Shown here piece by piece: positions 42,627-51,070 of a stretch of 64,000 bases of DNA. Within the stretch, counting starts at the first letter, position 1. Every line of letters starts with the position of its first letter. The stretch comes from Pseudaquidulcibacter sp041917055. GTDB taxonomy: Bacteria > Pseudomonadota > Alphaproteobacteria > Caulobacterales > Aquidulcibacteraceae. The position numbers were made by a program, and so were the translations under genes. The notes beneath the pieces are model-generated. The model was not told where the DNA came from. It saw only the letters and a list, made by a program, of their open reading frames with translations, and made no database searches. The DNA lies in the NCBI GenBank assembly GCA_041917055.1, contig JAYRYJ010000007.1:1-64000 (forward strand), read 5' to 3'.

Positions 42627-43175
42627 TTATTGTGCGTCTTCGGAAAATACCAAGGCGCCAGTATCGCTTTTAAGCGCGCAATAGGCCGAAATCAATGCCA
42701 ATCCCAGTGAAGTGAATGTATTCCACACCGCCATAGAAAGACCAAATAATGTCCATGGAATAACGTCGCAAGCAGGGGCGATTATCGGTTTTGACAAAGC
42801 CTCAATAAGGTTTTCACTTGGGTTAAATGGTGCCGCCGCAGTTGAACATTCCGGCAGTCCTTTCCACCAATGTTGTTCAACACCCGAATGGAAAAACGCA
42901 ATTGCAGCACCCGCCAAAAACACAACCGCCAAAATCGCATTGAAAGCACGCAATAATGCGCGATTATGCATCAAGAAGCGGATAAAGACTGCAATCGCCG
43001 AAATACTAAGCGCGACCCAATAGACTTCTCTTTGGTGTAAACAAAGCGCACAGGGATAAAGTCCACCAAAGGTTTCAAAAGCATGTGCCACCGCCAACAT
43101 CGTCGCTGACACAAGACCCGCATAAATGGCCCAATTGTTTTCTAAATTTCTTAAAATAGGGAGGTTTCTAAACAT
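42627..43175 (-). CDS. dsbB: disulfide bond formation protein B
   Basis: 182 residues from the ATG at 43173-43175 after AAGGACATT. Four membrane helices are visible. The quinone-facing cysteine pair is YPCALC, and the second periplasmic pair is in GLPECSTAA and IAPACDVIPW. DsbB reoxidises DsbA and passes electrons to ubiquinone. This matches the coq7 gene downstream and the many cysteine-paired exported proteins nearby. Confidence 0.92.
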   Translation of the reverse strand: MFRNLPILRNLENNWAIYAGLVSATMLAVAHAFETFGGLYPCALCLHQREVYWVALSISAIAVFIRFLMHNRALLRAFNAILAVVFLAGAAIAFFHSGVEQHWWKGLPECSTAAAPFNPSENLIEALSKPIIAPACDVIPWTLFGLSMAVWNTFTSLGLALISAYCALKSDTGALVFSEDAQ

Positions 43176-43266
43176 AATGTCCTTATTATTACACAATGAT
43201 TTGTTTTTCGAGAAGATAAAATGTCCCGCTTGCGGTTTTTTTCCGCGTCATGTGGTCGCAAAACAA

Positions 43267-43528
43267 GGGTCAGACCTCATTAATTAACGGTTTGAGATGC
43301 GAGTGATTTTGTGGAATTAGAAGGAAGAAGGCCGCAGACGTATTGGAACACTTCAAGGACTTCTGACGCTCTAATTGCGCAAAAGCGCCGCACCCAAGGG
43401 GCGATGTTTTGGCGCGTTTGAAACGCCAAAGACTTTGCCGCTCAATGAAATAAAGAAAAACGCGCTATTTTCAAGTATTGAACAAGCCAAAATATCGTCT
43501 CAAAGCGTTAATTAATGAGGTCTGACCC
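43267..43528. mobile_element. MITE copy 1 with 31-base terminal inverted repeats
   Basis: A 262-base element starts GGGTCAGACCTCATTAATTA and ends with the inverse. The two ends pair over 31 bases with one mismatch, extending inward to TTTGAGA. No transposase frame is present. A second copy in the same orientation lies at 46702-46965, with shared internal blocks such as AGAAGGAAGAAGGCCGCAG and TCAAGGACTTCTGACGC. Flanking dinucleotides are AA and TA. It lies in the 443-base gap between dsbB and tRNA-Leu, where nothing else is seen. Confidence 0.8.
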
Positions 43529-43618
43529 TAATCATTTGCATTTTATGATGAGATTAGATGCAAAATTTCATTGTCAAATGGATTTGGAATTTGTAACACA
43601 CCGCACCTAACACTTTGG

Positions 43619-43703
43619 GCCTCTGTGGTGGAATTGGTAGACGCGCTCGACTCAAAATCGAGTACCGAGAGGTGTGTCAGTTCGAGTCTGACCAGAGGCA
43701 CCA
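43619..43703 (+). tRNA. tRNA-Leu (anticodon CAA)
   Basis: The acceptor stem GCCTCTG (43619-43625) pairs with CAGAGGC (43693-43699), followed by A and an encoded CCA. The anticodon arm is CTCGA / loop CTCAAAA / TCGAG, giving anticodon CAA for UUG codons. A long variable arm marks a class II tRNA, and the T loop is TTCGAGT. Length is 85 bases including CCA. Confidence 0.95.
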
Positions 43704-43710
43704 TTTATTG

Positions 43711-43733
43711 AAAATTTGCTGAAGGCAAATTTT
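43711..43733 (+). terminator. stem-loop after tRNA-Leu
   Basis: AAAATTTGC and GCAAATTTT form a 9-base perfect stem around TGAAG, starting 7 bases after the tRNA CCA. The T residues lie in the 3' arm rather than after it. It is a plausible end for the tRNA transcript. Confidence 0.45.
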
Positions 43734-44061
43734 GCTATTCGACTTATCCGAAAAGTCTGCAACTTTTCGGGTCTCATCGCGGTGCTTTACTGCAACATCT
43801 TAAATTTCTATCCCATTGCTTCATAAGTTTGATTCTTCTGCTTACCCATTTGGGAGCAGGACGATCACATACGCCTGTATCCTATTGAAATAAACCGCAA
43901 TTTGGCGAGCTTTACTGGCGGTCATCGGCGACGAACCAAAAAAGCGTCTCTCCCTATTAATTTTGATAGCGACAAAAATCATCTGACCATTATTATTCGC
44001 CAATCATAACAATAAATTGGTTTCTCAAAAGGCATTTGAAAGTTCAATTCAGGGGAGAAAA
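43734..44061. other. intergenic region without a recognised gene
   Basis: The 328 bases between the tRNA stem-loop and the lectin-PAN gene have no supported reading frame. A second hairpin, CCGAAAAGT-CTGCA-ACTTTTCGG, lies near 43749-43771. The promoter of the lectin-PAN gene should lie toward the right end, but no convincing -35/-10 pair stands out. Confidence 0.5.
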
Positions 44062-45033
44062 ATGAAAAGAATTTGGTCTTTTGTGGTTTCTTTGTTTCTT
44101 ATTTTCAATTTCCAAAATGCAAATGCGCAATTTCAAATCTTCGCGCCGATAATGATTGCGGAAATAGATTATGAGGCGCAATACAAACAATTATATGGCG
44201 ATGTCTCCATCAAGCCGGGAATTTACCGCCTTATTAATTTAAATTCCCAAAATTGCCTTGGTATTCGGAGCGAAAATATTGTTCCTGTATATAAAATGAA
44301 ACAAGGCAATTGTCGCCAAGAATCTTGGTATGCCACAATGCATAGTCAGTATTGGCGATATGACATTGCAATTATGCCAACAAACGATAATCGCTTCACT
44401 TTAAGATGGGAATCTTCATCAACTGATCGATCCTTCTTTGATTGTGCCAGTGTCGCAAGAAACGTATTTATTGGTGCGGCTGATATTGATTTTATTCCTT
44501 GTGATTTGCCAACAAACTCCAATGATTGGGGTGATGCAGGTGTCGAAGATCAAAGATTCAAATTATTGGCTGTCGGAAATGGTTTTTATGAAATCAGAAC
44601 CAATGATGATAAATGTTTCGCGGTTCGCGACGCATCTAAAGAGCATGATATCGGTGTTATTAAATGGGATTGCACCGGCGGCGCAGATCAAAGATGGAAA
44701 CTTGAATATCAGAAGCCAATTGCATCCGCAAAAGAAATAAAATCGCTTGAACTTAAATATTGGTATTTGCGCAACAAGGCATTTCATTTGGCTAAGCCTG
44801 TTTGGAATATTTCTTATACAGGAAACCCAATTCGCAAAACCTCAAGTGCGAATGATAATGGCAAACAATGCGCTGTCGAATGCCTTGATGAGGCAATTTG
44901 CAAGGGCTTTAGCTGGCGACCAAATTATGTGGACAAGACCTATGGAACGAAAGCGTCATGCACATTGTATTCAAGCATCACAATGACAAGCAGTGTTTCC
45001 GATGGAACCTTGTCCGGTTTAATTAAGAGATAG
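44062..45033 (+). CDS. exported ricin-type lectin protein with a PAN/apple-like C-terminus
   Basis: 323 residues from the ATG at 44062 after GGGGAG. A signal peptide ending NANAQ is followed by a beta-trefoil-like region. Its cysteine and QxW-type elements are NSQNCLGIRS, VEDQRFKLLA, NDDKCFAVRD and GGADQRWKLEY. The last 80 or so residues (QCAVECLDEAICKGFSWRP then ASCTLYSS and GTLSGLIKR) have the spacing of a PAN/apple domain. Both modules bind carbohydrate or protein ligands outside the cell. It is the second ricin-like protein within 6 kb, and it is followed after 7 bases by a lipoprotein gene. Confidence 0.8.
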   Translation: MKRIWSFVVSLFLIFNFQNANAQFQIFAPIMIAEIDYEAQYKQLYGDVSIKPGIYRLINLNSQNCLGIRSENIVPVYKMKQGNCRQESWYATMHSQYWRYDIAIMPTNDNRFTLRWESSSTDRSFFDCASVARNVFIGAADIDFIPCDLPTNSNDWGDAGVEDQRFKLLAVGNGFYEIRTNDDKCFAVRDASKEHDIGVIKWDCTGGADQRWKLEYQKPIASAKEIKSLELKYWYLRNKAFHLAKPVWNISYTGNPIRKTSSANDNGKQCAVECLDEAICKGFSWRPNYVDKTYGTKASCTLYSSITMTSSVSDGTLSGLIKR

Positions 45034-45040
45034 GTGTAAA

Positions 45041-45586
45041 ATGAAAAAGCAGATATTAGTATCCCTTTCGCTTTTGGCAATTTTTGCGTGTTCAAAGAAA
45101 CCGGAAGAGGCGCCGAAGGCGAACGCGGAAATCGTGGCGCAGAATCCGGTCGCTGCGCCAACCAACGACGGTTCAATTGGGCCATTTTCTGCCGCCGACG
45201 TCACACGAATTATGAATGCACAAGTGATAAATGATGCCACCGGGCAACCAATTGGCCCGGGCGATGTTTCCGACCCCAAAATCACAGACAAATTCAATAA
45301 AGCATTTCAACTTTCGACAATGGGCCAATTTTCAAAATTGCCAGAAGCCTGTGGTTGGGATGCAAAGCCCTTTGAAAACATGAAAGACAGAATTTTCAAA
45401 GGCAATAAACTCGACGCCAGTTTTGATGATTTTTGGAATAAAGGCGTTCTTGAATATCACCAAAAAATCAAAAACGGCTATAATTACAAAACCGAAGGCA
45501 CATATTGCACCGAAGAATTCCATCAAAGCCTCTTGAAAAAGATTGAAAAGATTTATGGCGGCGGCCTTGGGCAAATGGCTGACTGA
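45041..45586 (+). CDS. lipoprotein of unknown function
   Basis: 181 residues. The signal sequence ends in a lipobox (LLAIFAC), so Cys17 should be lipidated and the protein anchored to a membrane facing the periplasm. The next 40 residues are an Ala/Pro/Lys-rich linker. The rest is unassigned, with two cysteines (PEACGWD, GTYCTEE). The gene follows the lectin-PAN gene in the same transcript and ends before a strong terminator. Confidence 0.78.
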   Translation: MKKQILVSLSLLAIFACSKKPEEAPKANAEIVAQNPVAAPTNDGSIGPFSAADVTRIMNAQVINDATGQPIGPGDVSDPKITDKFNKAFQLSTMGQFSKLPEACGWDAKPFENMKDRIFKGNKLDASFDDFWNKGVLEYHQKIKNGYNYKTEGTYCTEEFHQSLLKKIEKIYGGGLGQMAD

Positions 45587-45608
45587 TTTTTAACAAAACT
45601 GCAAACTA

Positions 45609-45641
45609 TCCCGAAACTTCATGGTTTCGGGATTTTTTTTT
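45609..45641 (+). terminator. intrinsic terminator after the lipoprotein gene
   Basis: CCCGAAAC (45610-45617) and GTTTCGGG (45624-45631) form an 8-base stem around TTCATG, followed by A and nine T residues. This is the clearest terminator in the window, ending the lectin-lipoprotein transcript. Confidence 0.92.
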
Positions 45642-45676
45642 GGTGATATTTTGAAAAATCAGCGTAAGCTAATCAA

Positions 45677-46702
45677 ATGAAAAAACAAATCTTGATGGGC
45701 GCAATCAGCGCCGCCCTATTATTCACACCTTTGAATTCCATTGCTAATGATTCGGAGGCTGCATTTGCAATCGGCGGCTTGAAATTGGTAAAAAACCCTT
45801 ATGTTTCAATAACAAAAGAAGACTTATACATCTCACCAGATTTGGTGAAGGTCGATTATGTCTTCACTAACAATTCCGCCAAAGATATTGAGGCGACAAT
45901 TGCCTTCCCGTTGCCCATGATTCCGCAACCGATTGAGGAATTTTTCTGGGATAATCGCATTCCTGATTATGAGAATTTGAATTTCACCACTTTGGTTGAT
46001 GGCAAACCGGTAAAATTGGACATGGTAAAAATCCCGAAAGTGAAGGGCAAGGACATAAGCGCAGAATTGAAAACCCATAATCTGCCGATTGAATGGTTTG
46101 AAACCGACGCCTTTGACCCGCAAAGCATGGAACAGAAGCTTTTCGCGAATTTTGCCAAAACAACCCTGTCTGATATGGAAAAGAAAGGCATTATTCGCAA
46201 AATGGACGGGCATTACGTCCCGAATTGGCAGGTTGAATATAATATTGTTCGCAAACAGCTTTTTAAAGCAAATTCAAGTGTCAAAGTTAGTCATTCCTAT
46301 CACCCCATGATTGGCGGAAGTGTTGGTGGTTCATTAGAAAAACAATTTCGTGCCGAAAGCCTTAAATATTATCAAAGCAGATATTGTGTCGATAAGCCGT
46401 TTTTGAATGCGTTTGACAAAAAATACGCTGATTTTGCAAAAGATCCGAAATCAAAAGAATTTAATCTAATCGCCACCGAAACTTGGGTTTCTTATATTCT
46501 CAAATCAGGTGCAAATTGGGCGGGGCCAATTAAGGATTTTCGCCTTGTTGTCGATAAATTGGATTCCAATGATTTGGTTAGTTTTTGCATGGACAATGTA
46601 AAAAAAATCTCCCCAACGCAGTTTGAAGTTAGAAAAAAAAATTTCGAACCTAAAAAAGACCTCGATATTCTGATTGTGAAATATTATAAAATCGAAAACT
46701 AG
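45677..46702 (+). CDS. exported DUF4424-type protein
   Basis: 341 residues with a signal peptide ending SIAN. The mature start NDSEAAFAIGGLKLVKNPYVSITKEDLYIS, then VDYVFTNNSAKDIEATIAFPLP, matches the DUF4424 family of secreted proteins, whose function is unknown. The last base of the TAG stop codon (46702) is the first base of MITE copy 2, so the insertion may have set or replaced the original 3' end. The C-terminus KYYKIEN looks complete, but truncation cannot be excluded. Confidence 0.8.
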   Translation: MKKQILMGAISAALLFTPLNSIANDSEAAFAIGGLKLVKNPYVSITKEDLYISPDLVKVDYVFTNNSAKDIEATIAFPLPMIPQPIEEFFWDNRIPDYENLNFTTLVDGKPVKLDMVKIPKVKGKDISAELKTHNLPIEWFETDAFDPQSMEQKLFANFAKTTLSDMEKKGIIRKMDGHYVPNWQVEYNIVRKQLFKANSSVKVSHSYHPMIGGSVGGSLEKQFRAESLKYYQSRYCVDKPFLNAFDKKYADFAKDPKSKEFNLIATETWVSYILKSGANWAGPIKDFRLVVDKLDSNDLVSFCMDNVKKISPTQFEVRKKNFEPKKDLDILIVKYYKIEN

Positions 46703-46965
46703 GGTCAGGACTTATTAATTAGTGCTTTGAGATGCGAGTGATTTTGTGTGAGTAGAAGGAAGAAGGCCGCAGGAATACCACAGTATTTCAAGGACTTCTG
46801 ACGCTATAATCGCGCAAAAGCGAGGCACCCTTTAGGGCGACTTTTTGACGTGTTTGAAGCACCGCAACAAAGACACGCATCAAATTTCCGAATAGAATTA
46901 AGAATATCCAAGTTTTTATTAAGTCAAAATGTCGTCTCAAAGTACTAATTAATGAGTCCTGACCC
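46702..46965. mobile_element. MITE copy 2 with 31-base terminal inverted repeats
   Basis: A 264-base element starts GGGTCAGGACTTATTAATTA and ends with the inverse. The arms pair over 31 bases with two mismatches. It shares the internal blocks of copy 1 in the same orientation. Bases 8, 9, 21 and 22 of the arms differ from copy 1 but in both arms at once, so pairing is kept. TA flanks both sides, which would fit a TA target duplication. There is no internal coding frame. Confidence 0.8.
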
Positions 46966-47071
46966 TAAATTTCTGCAACAATTTGAATTTATTCCTTACT
47001 TGAAAAAGCGCAAAGAATTTCCCAATTCTTAATAATAATTTGCAATATTATTTCGTAGTCAGGGAAGAAAA

Positions 47072-48868
47072 ATGGGCCTTTTTGCCGATATTAAAGAGGA
47101 AATCGATTTCGCGCTTTTAATGCGCCAAACCGACTTGATTATTAAAGAGCTTGGCCCTGACCATGATGCCTTGCTTGCCGATGATTGGGAAAAAACCTGT
47201 GACGAATTCGGACCGAAACCTGCGATAATTTTTGAAGGTCGCACTTTGACCTATGACCAGCTCGAAAACCTTGCTAATCGCTATGCCAATTGGGCCTTAT
47301 CGATTGGTTTGCGCGCTGGCGATGTTGTTGCGATTTTTATGAATAATCGCCCTGATTATATCGCCGCTTGGTATGGTCTTTCAAAAATCGGCATAGTTAG
47401 TGCCTTGATAAATCAAAATCTTTTCGCCCATCAATTATCCCATTCGGTTGCAGTTGCCAAAACCCAAGTTTTGATTTGCGACAATGATCTCGCACCAGTC
47501 TGGGACGCAGTCGCCGATACTTTGCCAAATGTCACGACTTTCGTGCGTTTTGGTGGCGGGGAATTAGGCGCAAAAGATTTAGACCGTGCATTAAATGCCC
47601 AAACTACACGCCGCCCGCCGCGCATTCACCGCGCGGGTCTAAGGGGCAAAGACCCGTGTCTGTTTCTTTATACTTCGGGCACAACCGGAAGCCCGAAAGC
47701 GGCAATTATTTCGCAATCGCGCGTGCAAGGCATGAGCCGGGTGTTTATTCCTGGCACAGGCGCAAATCAGAATGACCGCGTCTATATACCTTTACCTTTA
47801 TATCACGGCACAGGCGGGATATGCGCGGTTGGTTTGGCGCTAAACACAGGCGGTGCGGTGGTTCTAAGAAACCGATTTTCTTTAAGCCAATTCTGGGACG
47901 ATATTGTCAAAAACAATTGCACGATTTTTGTCTATATCGGCGAATTATTCCGTTATCTGGTCGGTGCGCCACCCAATGAATTAGAAAAAGCCCACAAATT
48001 GAAATCATGTTTCGGCAATGGCCTAAGGCCTGATGTCTGGGAAAAGGCCCAAAAACGTTTTGCGATTCCAAAAATCATGGAATTTTATGGCTCGACCGAG
48101 GGGAATGTTTTCCTCGCCAATGTTACGGGGCATCAAGGTGCAATCGGGCGCGTGCCGTTTTATCTGAAAAAGAAAATCAATATTTCTTTGGTGAAATTCG
48201 ATATTGAAAGCGAACAACCAATTCGCGACGAAAATGGTCTGTGTATTTTTTGTGGCCCCGACGAAATCGGTGAGGCTGTTGGTCGGCTCGATAAAAATGA
48301 CCCTAAAGGGCAATTTGACGGCTATGCCAATGATAAGGCCGCGACGGATAAAAAAATCCTGCGCAATGTCAAAGAAATGGGTGATTCTTATTTTAGAACC
48401 GGCGATTTGATGCGTCGCGATAAAAAAGGTTATTTCTATTTTATCGACCGCATTGGTGACACTTATCGTTGGAAATCTGAAAATGTCTCAACTTCCGAAG
48501 TCGGTCATGCTTTAACCACTTTTGACGCGATTTTTGAGGCCAATGCCTATGGAGTTGCCGTTCCGCACCATGAGGGTCGGGCGGGAATGTCGGTTTTGGT
48601 AAAAAATAGCGACATAGATTTTGATGCATTATTGGCGCATCTCAAAGCTGAACTACCGAATTATGCTTTGCCTTTGTTTTTCCGAATTCGCGAAAATATG
48701 GAAACCACCACCACTTTCAAATATAAAAAATTGGATTTGGTGAAGGAAGGTTTCGACCCATCAATTGTCACGGACGAATTGGTTTGGCTCAATCCCGAAT
48801 TACAAAAATATGTTCCTCTGAGCCATGAGGATTTTGAGCGAATAAAGGCAGGAAAAGTAAGATTCTAG
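47072..48868 (+). CDS. long-chain acyl-CoA synthetase (FATP/FadD6-type)
   Basis: 598 residues, an AMP-forming ligase that activates long-chain fatty acids as CoA thioesters. The P-loop motif is LFLYTSGTTGSPKAAI, the second motif MEFYGSTEGNVFLAN, and the third YFRTGDLMRRDKKGYFYFIDRIGDTYRWKSENVSTSEV, as in fatty-acid transport protein homologues. The ATG follows AGGGAAGAAAA. It stands alone between MITE copy 2 and an unknown gene. Confidence 0.92.
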   Translation: MGLFADIKEEIDFALLMRQTDLIIKELGPDHDALLADDWEKTCDEFGPKPAIIFEGRTLTYDQLENLANRYANWALSIGLRAGDVVAIFMNNRPDYIAAWYGLSKIGIVSALINQNLFAHQLSHSVAVAKTQVLICDNDLAPVWDAVADTLPNVTTFVRFGGGELGAKDLDRALNAQTTRRPPRIHRAGLRGKDPCLFLYTSGTTGSPKAAIISQSRVQGMSRVFIPGTGANQNDRVYIPLPLYHGTGGICAVGLALNTGGAVVLRNRFSLSQFWDDIVKNNCTIFVYIGELFRYLVGAPPNELEKAHKLKSCFGNGLRPDVWEKAQKRFAIPKIMEFYGSTEGNVFLANVTGHQGAIGRVPFYLKKKINISLVKFDIESEQPIRDENGLCIFCGPDEIGEAVGRLDKNDPKGQFDGYANDKAATDKKILRNVKEMGDSYFRTGDLMRRDKKGYFYFIDRIGDTYRWKSENVSTSEVGHALTTFDAIFEANAYGVAVPHHEGRAGMSVLVKNSDIDFDALLAHLKAELPNYALPLFFRIRENMETTTTFKYKKLDLVKEGFDPSIVTDELVWLNPELQKYVPLSHEDFERIKAGKVRF

Positions 48869-49073
48869 AAATCTTAATTTTTTGGCATTATGATGTTAGA
48901 GTGTCGGGCTATCAAATGGTAACGGTCTGGCTAGTCTTTTTGTGTCGCCATCTTTGAGTTTTTCCCTTGAAATATTCCAATATTCCTGCGGAAAAGAACT
49001 CAAAGCCGCGCCGCAAAAATCCTGCGCCATACCGATACCATTTGAAAGCCCGCCGCTCTATGAGCTCTCAAAA

Positions 49074-49565
49074 ATGACATTGGTTATCGATAAACAAAAA
49101 AGTTTTGAAGATTTCACTCCGCAACAATTAGCGGAGGCCAATATTATGCCTAAAACCGGCCTCGCAACCGATTATTTGAATGTTTTCAACGAAGCGACAA
49201 TGTTATTCGGCCTTCTTGCCGATATGCCGGAAATGATCGAAGAATTATTAATCTGGACGCCATTGACGTATGAAGAACATTTCATGCGCTCTAATTTTCA
49301 TGCCAAGGAATTGGCGATTGAAGTCTATCATTCATTGCCAATTGCCACAAAAATGCCGTTTGACGCCATGTCACACGAATTGGGCGGCCTTATTCAAAGC
49401 GCAATTAAGGATGCGCAGACTAAAATTGATGCCAATGAAGACATTGCCGAATTTTGCGCAGAAACCTGTTTTGCCCTTCAATCCGCAATAATGATTTTAG
49501 ACGGCATGATACACGGCCGCCAAGCCCCAAGCGCCCAAGACGAAGTGGACGCCTTGTTTGATTAA
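49074..49565 (+). CDS. uncharacterised small protein
   Basis: 163 residues from the ATG at 49074; the same frame is open to a GTG at 48942, but that stretch has no ribosome binding site and an unlikely composition. The protein is acidic and probably helical, with FNEATMLFGLLADMPEMIEELLIW and MSHELGGLIQSAIKDAQTKI segments. I do not recognise the family. No signal peptide is visible. It ends at a terminator shared with the convergent OmpA-type gene. Confidence 0.65.
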   Translation: MTLVIDKQKSFEDFTPQQLAEANIMPKTGLATDYLNVFNEATMLFGLLADMPEMIEELLIWTPLTYEEHFMRSNFHAKELAIEVYHSLPIATKMPFDAMSHELGGLIQSAIKDAQTKIDANEDIAEFCAETCFALQSAIMILDGMIHGRQAPSAQDEVDALFD

Positions 49566-49567
49566 AA

Positions 49568-49593
49568 AAATGGCCCCTTTCGGGGCCATTTAA
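49568..49593. terminator. bidirectional intrinsic terminator
   Basis: AAATGGCCCC and GGGGCCATTT form a 10-base perfect stem around TTTC, with an A-run on the left and T-rich sequence on the right. It lies between the stops of two convergent genes and can end both transcripts. Confidence 0.9.
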
Positions 49594-49600
49594 TTTCCGA

Positions 49601-50281
49601 TTAGTTCTGAGCCACTGGGCGCAACTCAATTGTTACGCGGCGGTTTTTGGCGCGGCCGGCGTCTGTATTATTGTCGGCGATTGGTTGGGTTTCGCCCATT
49701 CCGACTACATACAATCTTTGTGCGGCTACACCTTTTGCAGAAATATAATTGGCAACAGAAGCTGCGCGTTTGCGCGATAATTCGAGGTTATAAGCATCAG
49801 AACCGCGTGAATCCGCATGACCAGTTACGTCAATATAAGTTGACGGATAATCGACCATCACTTTGGCAACATCGTCCAAGGTTTTATGGAAATTTGCAGA
49901 AACCAAATCGGAATTGGTAGCAAATGTAATATCACCAGGCATATTCAATGTGATTTTGTCGCCATCACGCGTGACATCAACGCCTGTGCCTTCAAGTTTC
50001 TTTTTAAGCTCGGCTTGTTGTTTGTCCATATAATCACCGATTGCCGCACCTGCCAAAGCACCGACACCCGCGCCGATTACGGCGTTTTTGCGGCCCTGTT
50101 TTGGGTCTTTATTTGAGGCATAGCCAAGGCCCACGCCAATCGCTGCACCAATTAAGGCACCGGTTTTTGAATTGCTTTTGACCTTTTCGCCGGTGACGGC
50201 ATCAATAGTTGTGCATGCGCTTAGCGAAAATGCACCAAGGCCAACCAAAACAATCAAAGAAGCAAAACTGCGGCTTTTCAT
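49601..50281 (-). CDS. OmpA-family lipoprotein with glycine-zipper domain (YiaD-like)
   Basis: 226 residues from the ATG at 50279-50281 after GGAGAT. The lipobox LSAC gives a lipidated Cys near residue 23. A glycine-zipper region (GALIGAAIGVGLGYASNKD, AVIGAGVGALAGAAIGDYMD) is followed by an OmpA C-terminal domain with the peptidoglycan-binding pattern VTGHADSRGSDAYNLELSRKRA. It should tether the outer membrane to the cell wall. Confidence 0.93.
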   Translation of the reverse strand: MKSRSFASLIVLVGLGAFSLSACTTIDAVTGEKVKSNSKTGALIGAAIGVGLGYASNKDPKQGRKNAVIGAGVGALAGAAIGDYMDKQQAELKKKLEGTGVDVTRDGDKITLNMPGDITFATNSDLVSANFHKTLDDVAKVMVDYPSTYIDVTGHADSRGSDAYNLELSRKRAASVANYISAKGVAAQRLYVVGMGETQPIADNNTDAGRAKNRRVTIELRPVAQN

Positions 50282-50361
50282 AATAATCTCCATTTGCTGG
50301 TAATCAGCCCCTCGATATTATGAAAGTGCCAGTGAATTGATTATGAACGAAATATTTTATA

Positions 50362-50961
50362 TCATTTAGCTTGTGATAAGGCCTTAACGGCATTGAATGT
50401 TTCTTTGACGTGTTCTTTATAATCAGAGTTTGAATAAATGTGTTTTATCAAACCGTCGCGACCGATTACGAAACTGGTGCGGTTTGACATTGCGTCATTT
50501 ATTTTTAATGCGACATTATAGGCTTTGATGGTTTCTTTGCTGGCATGTGCGACCATGAATTTATCGCGGCACTCTTCTTTTGAGAACTTCTTTAATCCTT
50601 CGATATCATCGCCCGACATTCCAATTACATTCGCGCCTAGCTTATTAAATTCTGCGGTTTGTTCGGCAAATTCATGCGCCTCTAGGGTGCAGCCGGGGGT
50701 GAAAACCTTTGGAAAGAAATAAAGCACGACGGGGCCTTCTTTAAGTTTAGCCTCTAAATCAAGCGGCGTCTCGATACCGGCCAAGGCACCTTGGGTTTTG
50801 AATAATGGGGCCTTGTCGCCTACTTTCAATTCAGTTTTTACAGCGATAGATTCGGATTTCGCAGTATTTGCTTCGTTGGTCTTAGGTTTTTCAGCGCATG
50901 CCGAAATCGTTAATGCCGCGCCGCATACGGCAAAGGCGATAAATGCCTTCTTATTAATCAT
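50362..50961 (-). CDS. lipoprotein peroxiredoxin (BCP/PrxQ type)
   Basis: 199 residues from the ATG at 50959-50961 after AGGGAGATT. A lipobox (TISAC) predicts a lipid-anchored periplasmic enzyme, unusual since most PrxQ proteins are cytoplasmic. The peroxidatic cysteine is in FPKVFTPGCTLEAHEFAE, and a further cysteine in KEECRDKFMV may resolve it. It reduces peroxides with thiols. It is divergent from the zinc-regulated receptor gene, so Zur could affect both. Confidence 0.9.
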   Translation of the reverse strand: MINKKAFIAFAVCGAALTISACAEKPKTNEANTAKSESIAVKTELKVGDKAPLFKTQGALAGIETPLDLEAKLKEGPVVLYFFPKVFTPGCTLEAHEFAEQTAEFNKLGANVIGMSGDDIEGLKKFSKEECRDKFMVAHASKETIKAYNVALKINDAMSNRTSFVIGRDGLIKHIYSNSDYKEHVKETFNAVKALSQAK

Positions 50962-51042
50962 ATGAATCTCCCTGATTGCATTTTTTACGAATTTGCGCCG
51001 CTTTAGATGAAATTGCAATTGCAAAATCGATTTTCTAAAGTT

Positions 51043-51059
51043 ATGTTATATTATAACAT
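51043..51059. promoter_or_regulatory. zur box: Zur box upstream of the ZnuD-like receptor
   Basis: The 17-base palindrome ATGTTATA-T-TATAACAT matches the known Zur operator core TGTTATANTATAACA. It ends 11 bases before the receptor ATG, so it must overlap the promoter and repress it when zinc is plentiful. It lies 81 bases upstream of the divergent peroxiredoxin start. Confidence 0.85.
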
Positions 51060-51070
51060 TACGGAAAAAT

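Noticed and set aside
43267..43528. The palindromic-ended segment as a small RNA gene
   Set aside because: A second copy with the same ends and orientation elsewhere, and TA flanks at one copy, fit a non-autonomous mobile element better. RNA function is not excluded but is unsupported.
43619..43703. tRNA-Leu as an integration site of a genomic island
   Set aside because: I found no repeat of the tRNA 3' end nearby and no integrase gene in the window.
48942..49073. GTG start extending the unknown gene at 49074
   Set aside because: No ribosome binding site is visible, and the translated stretch is Ser/Pro/Cys-rich, unlike the rest of the protein.
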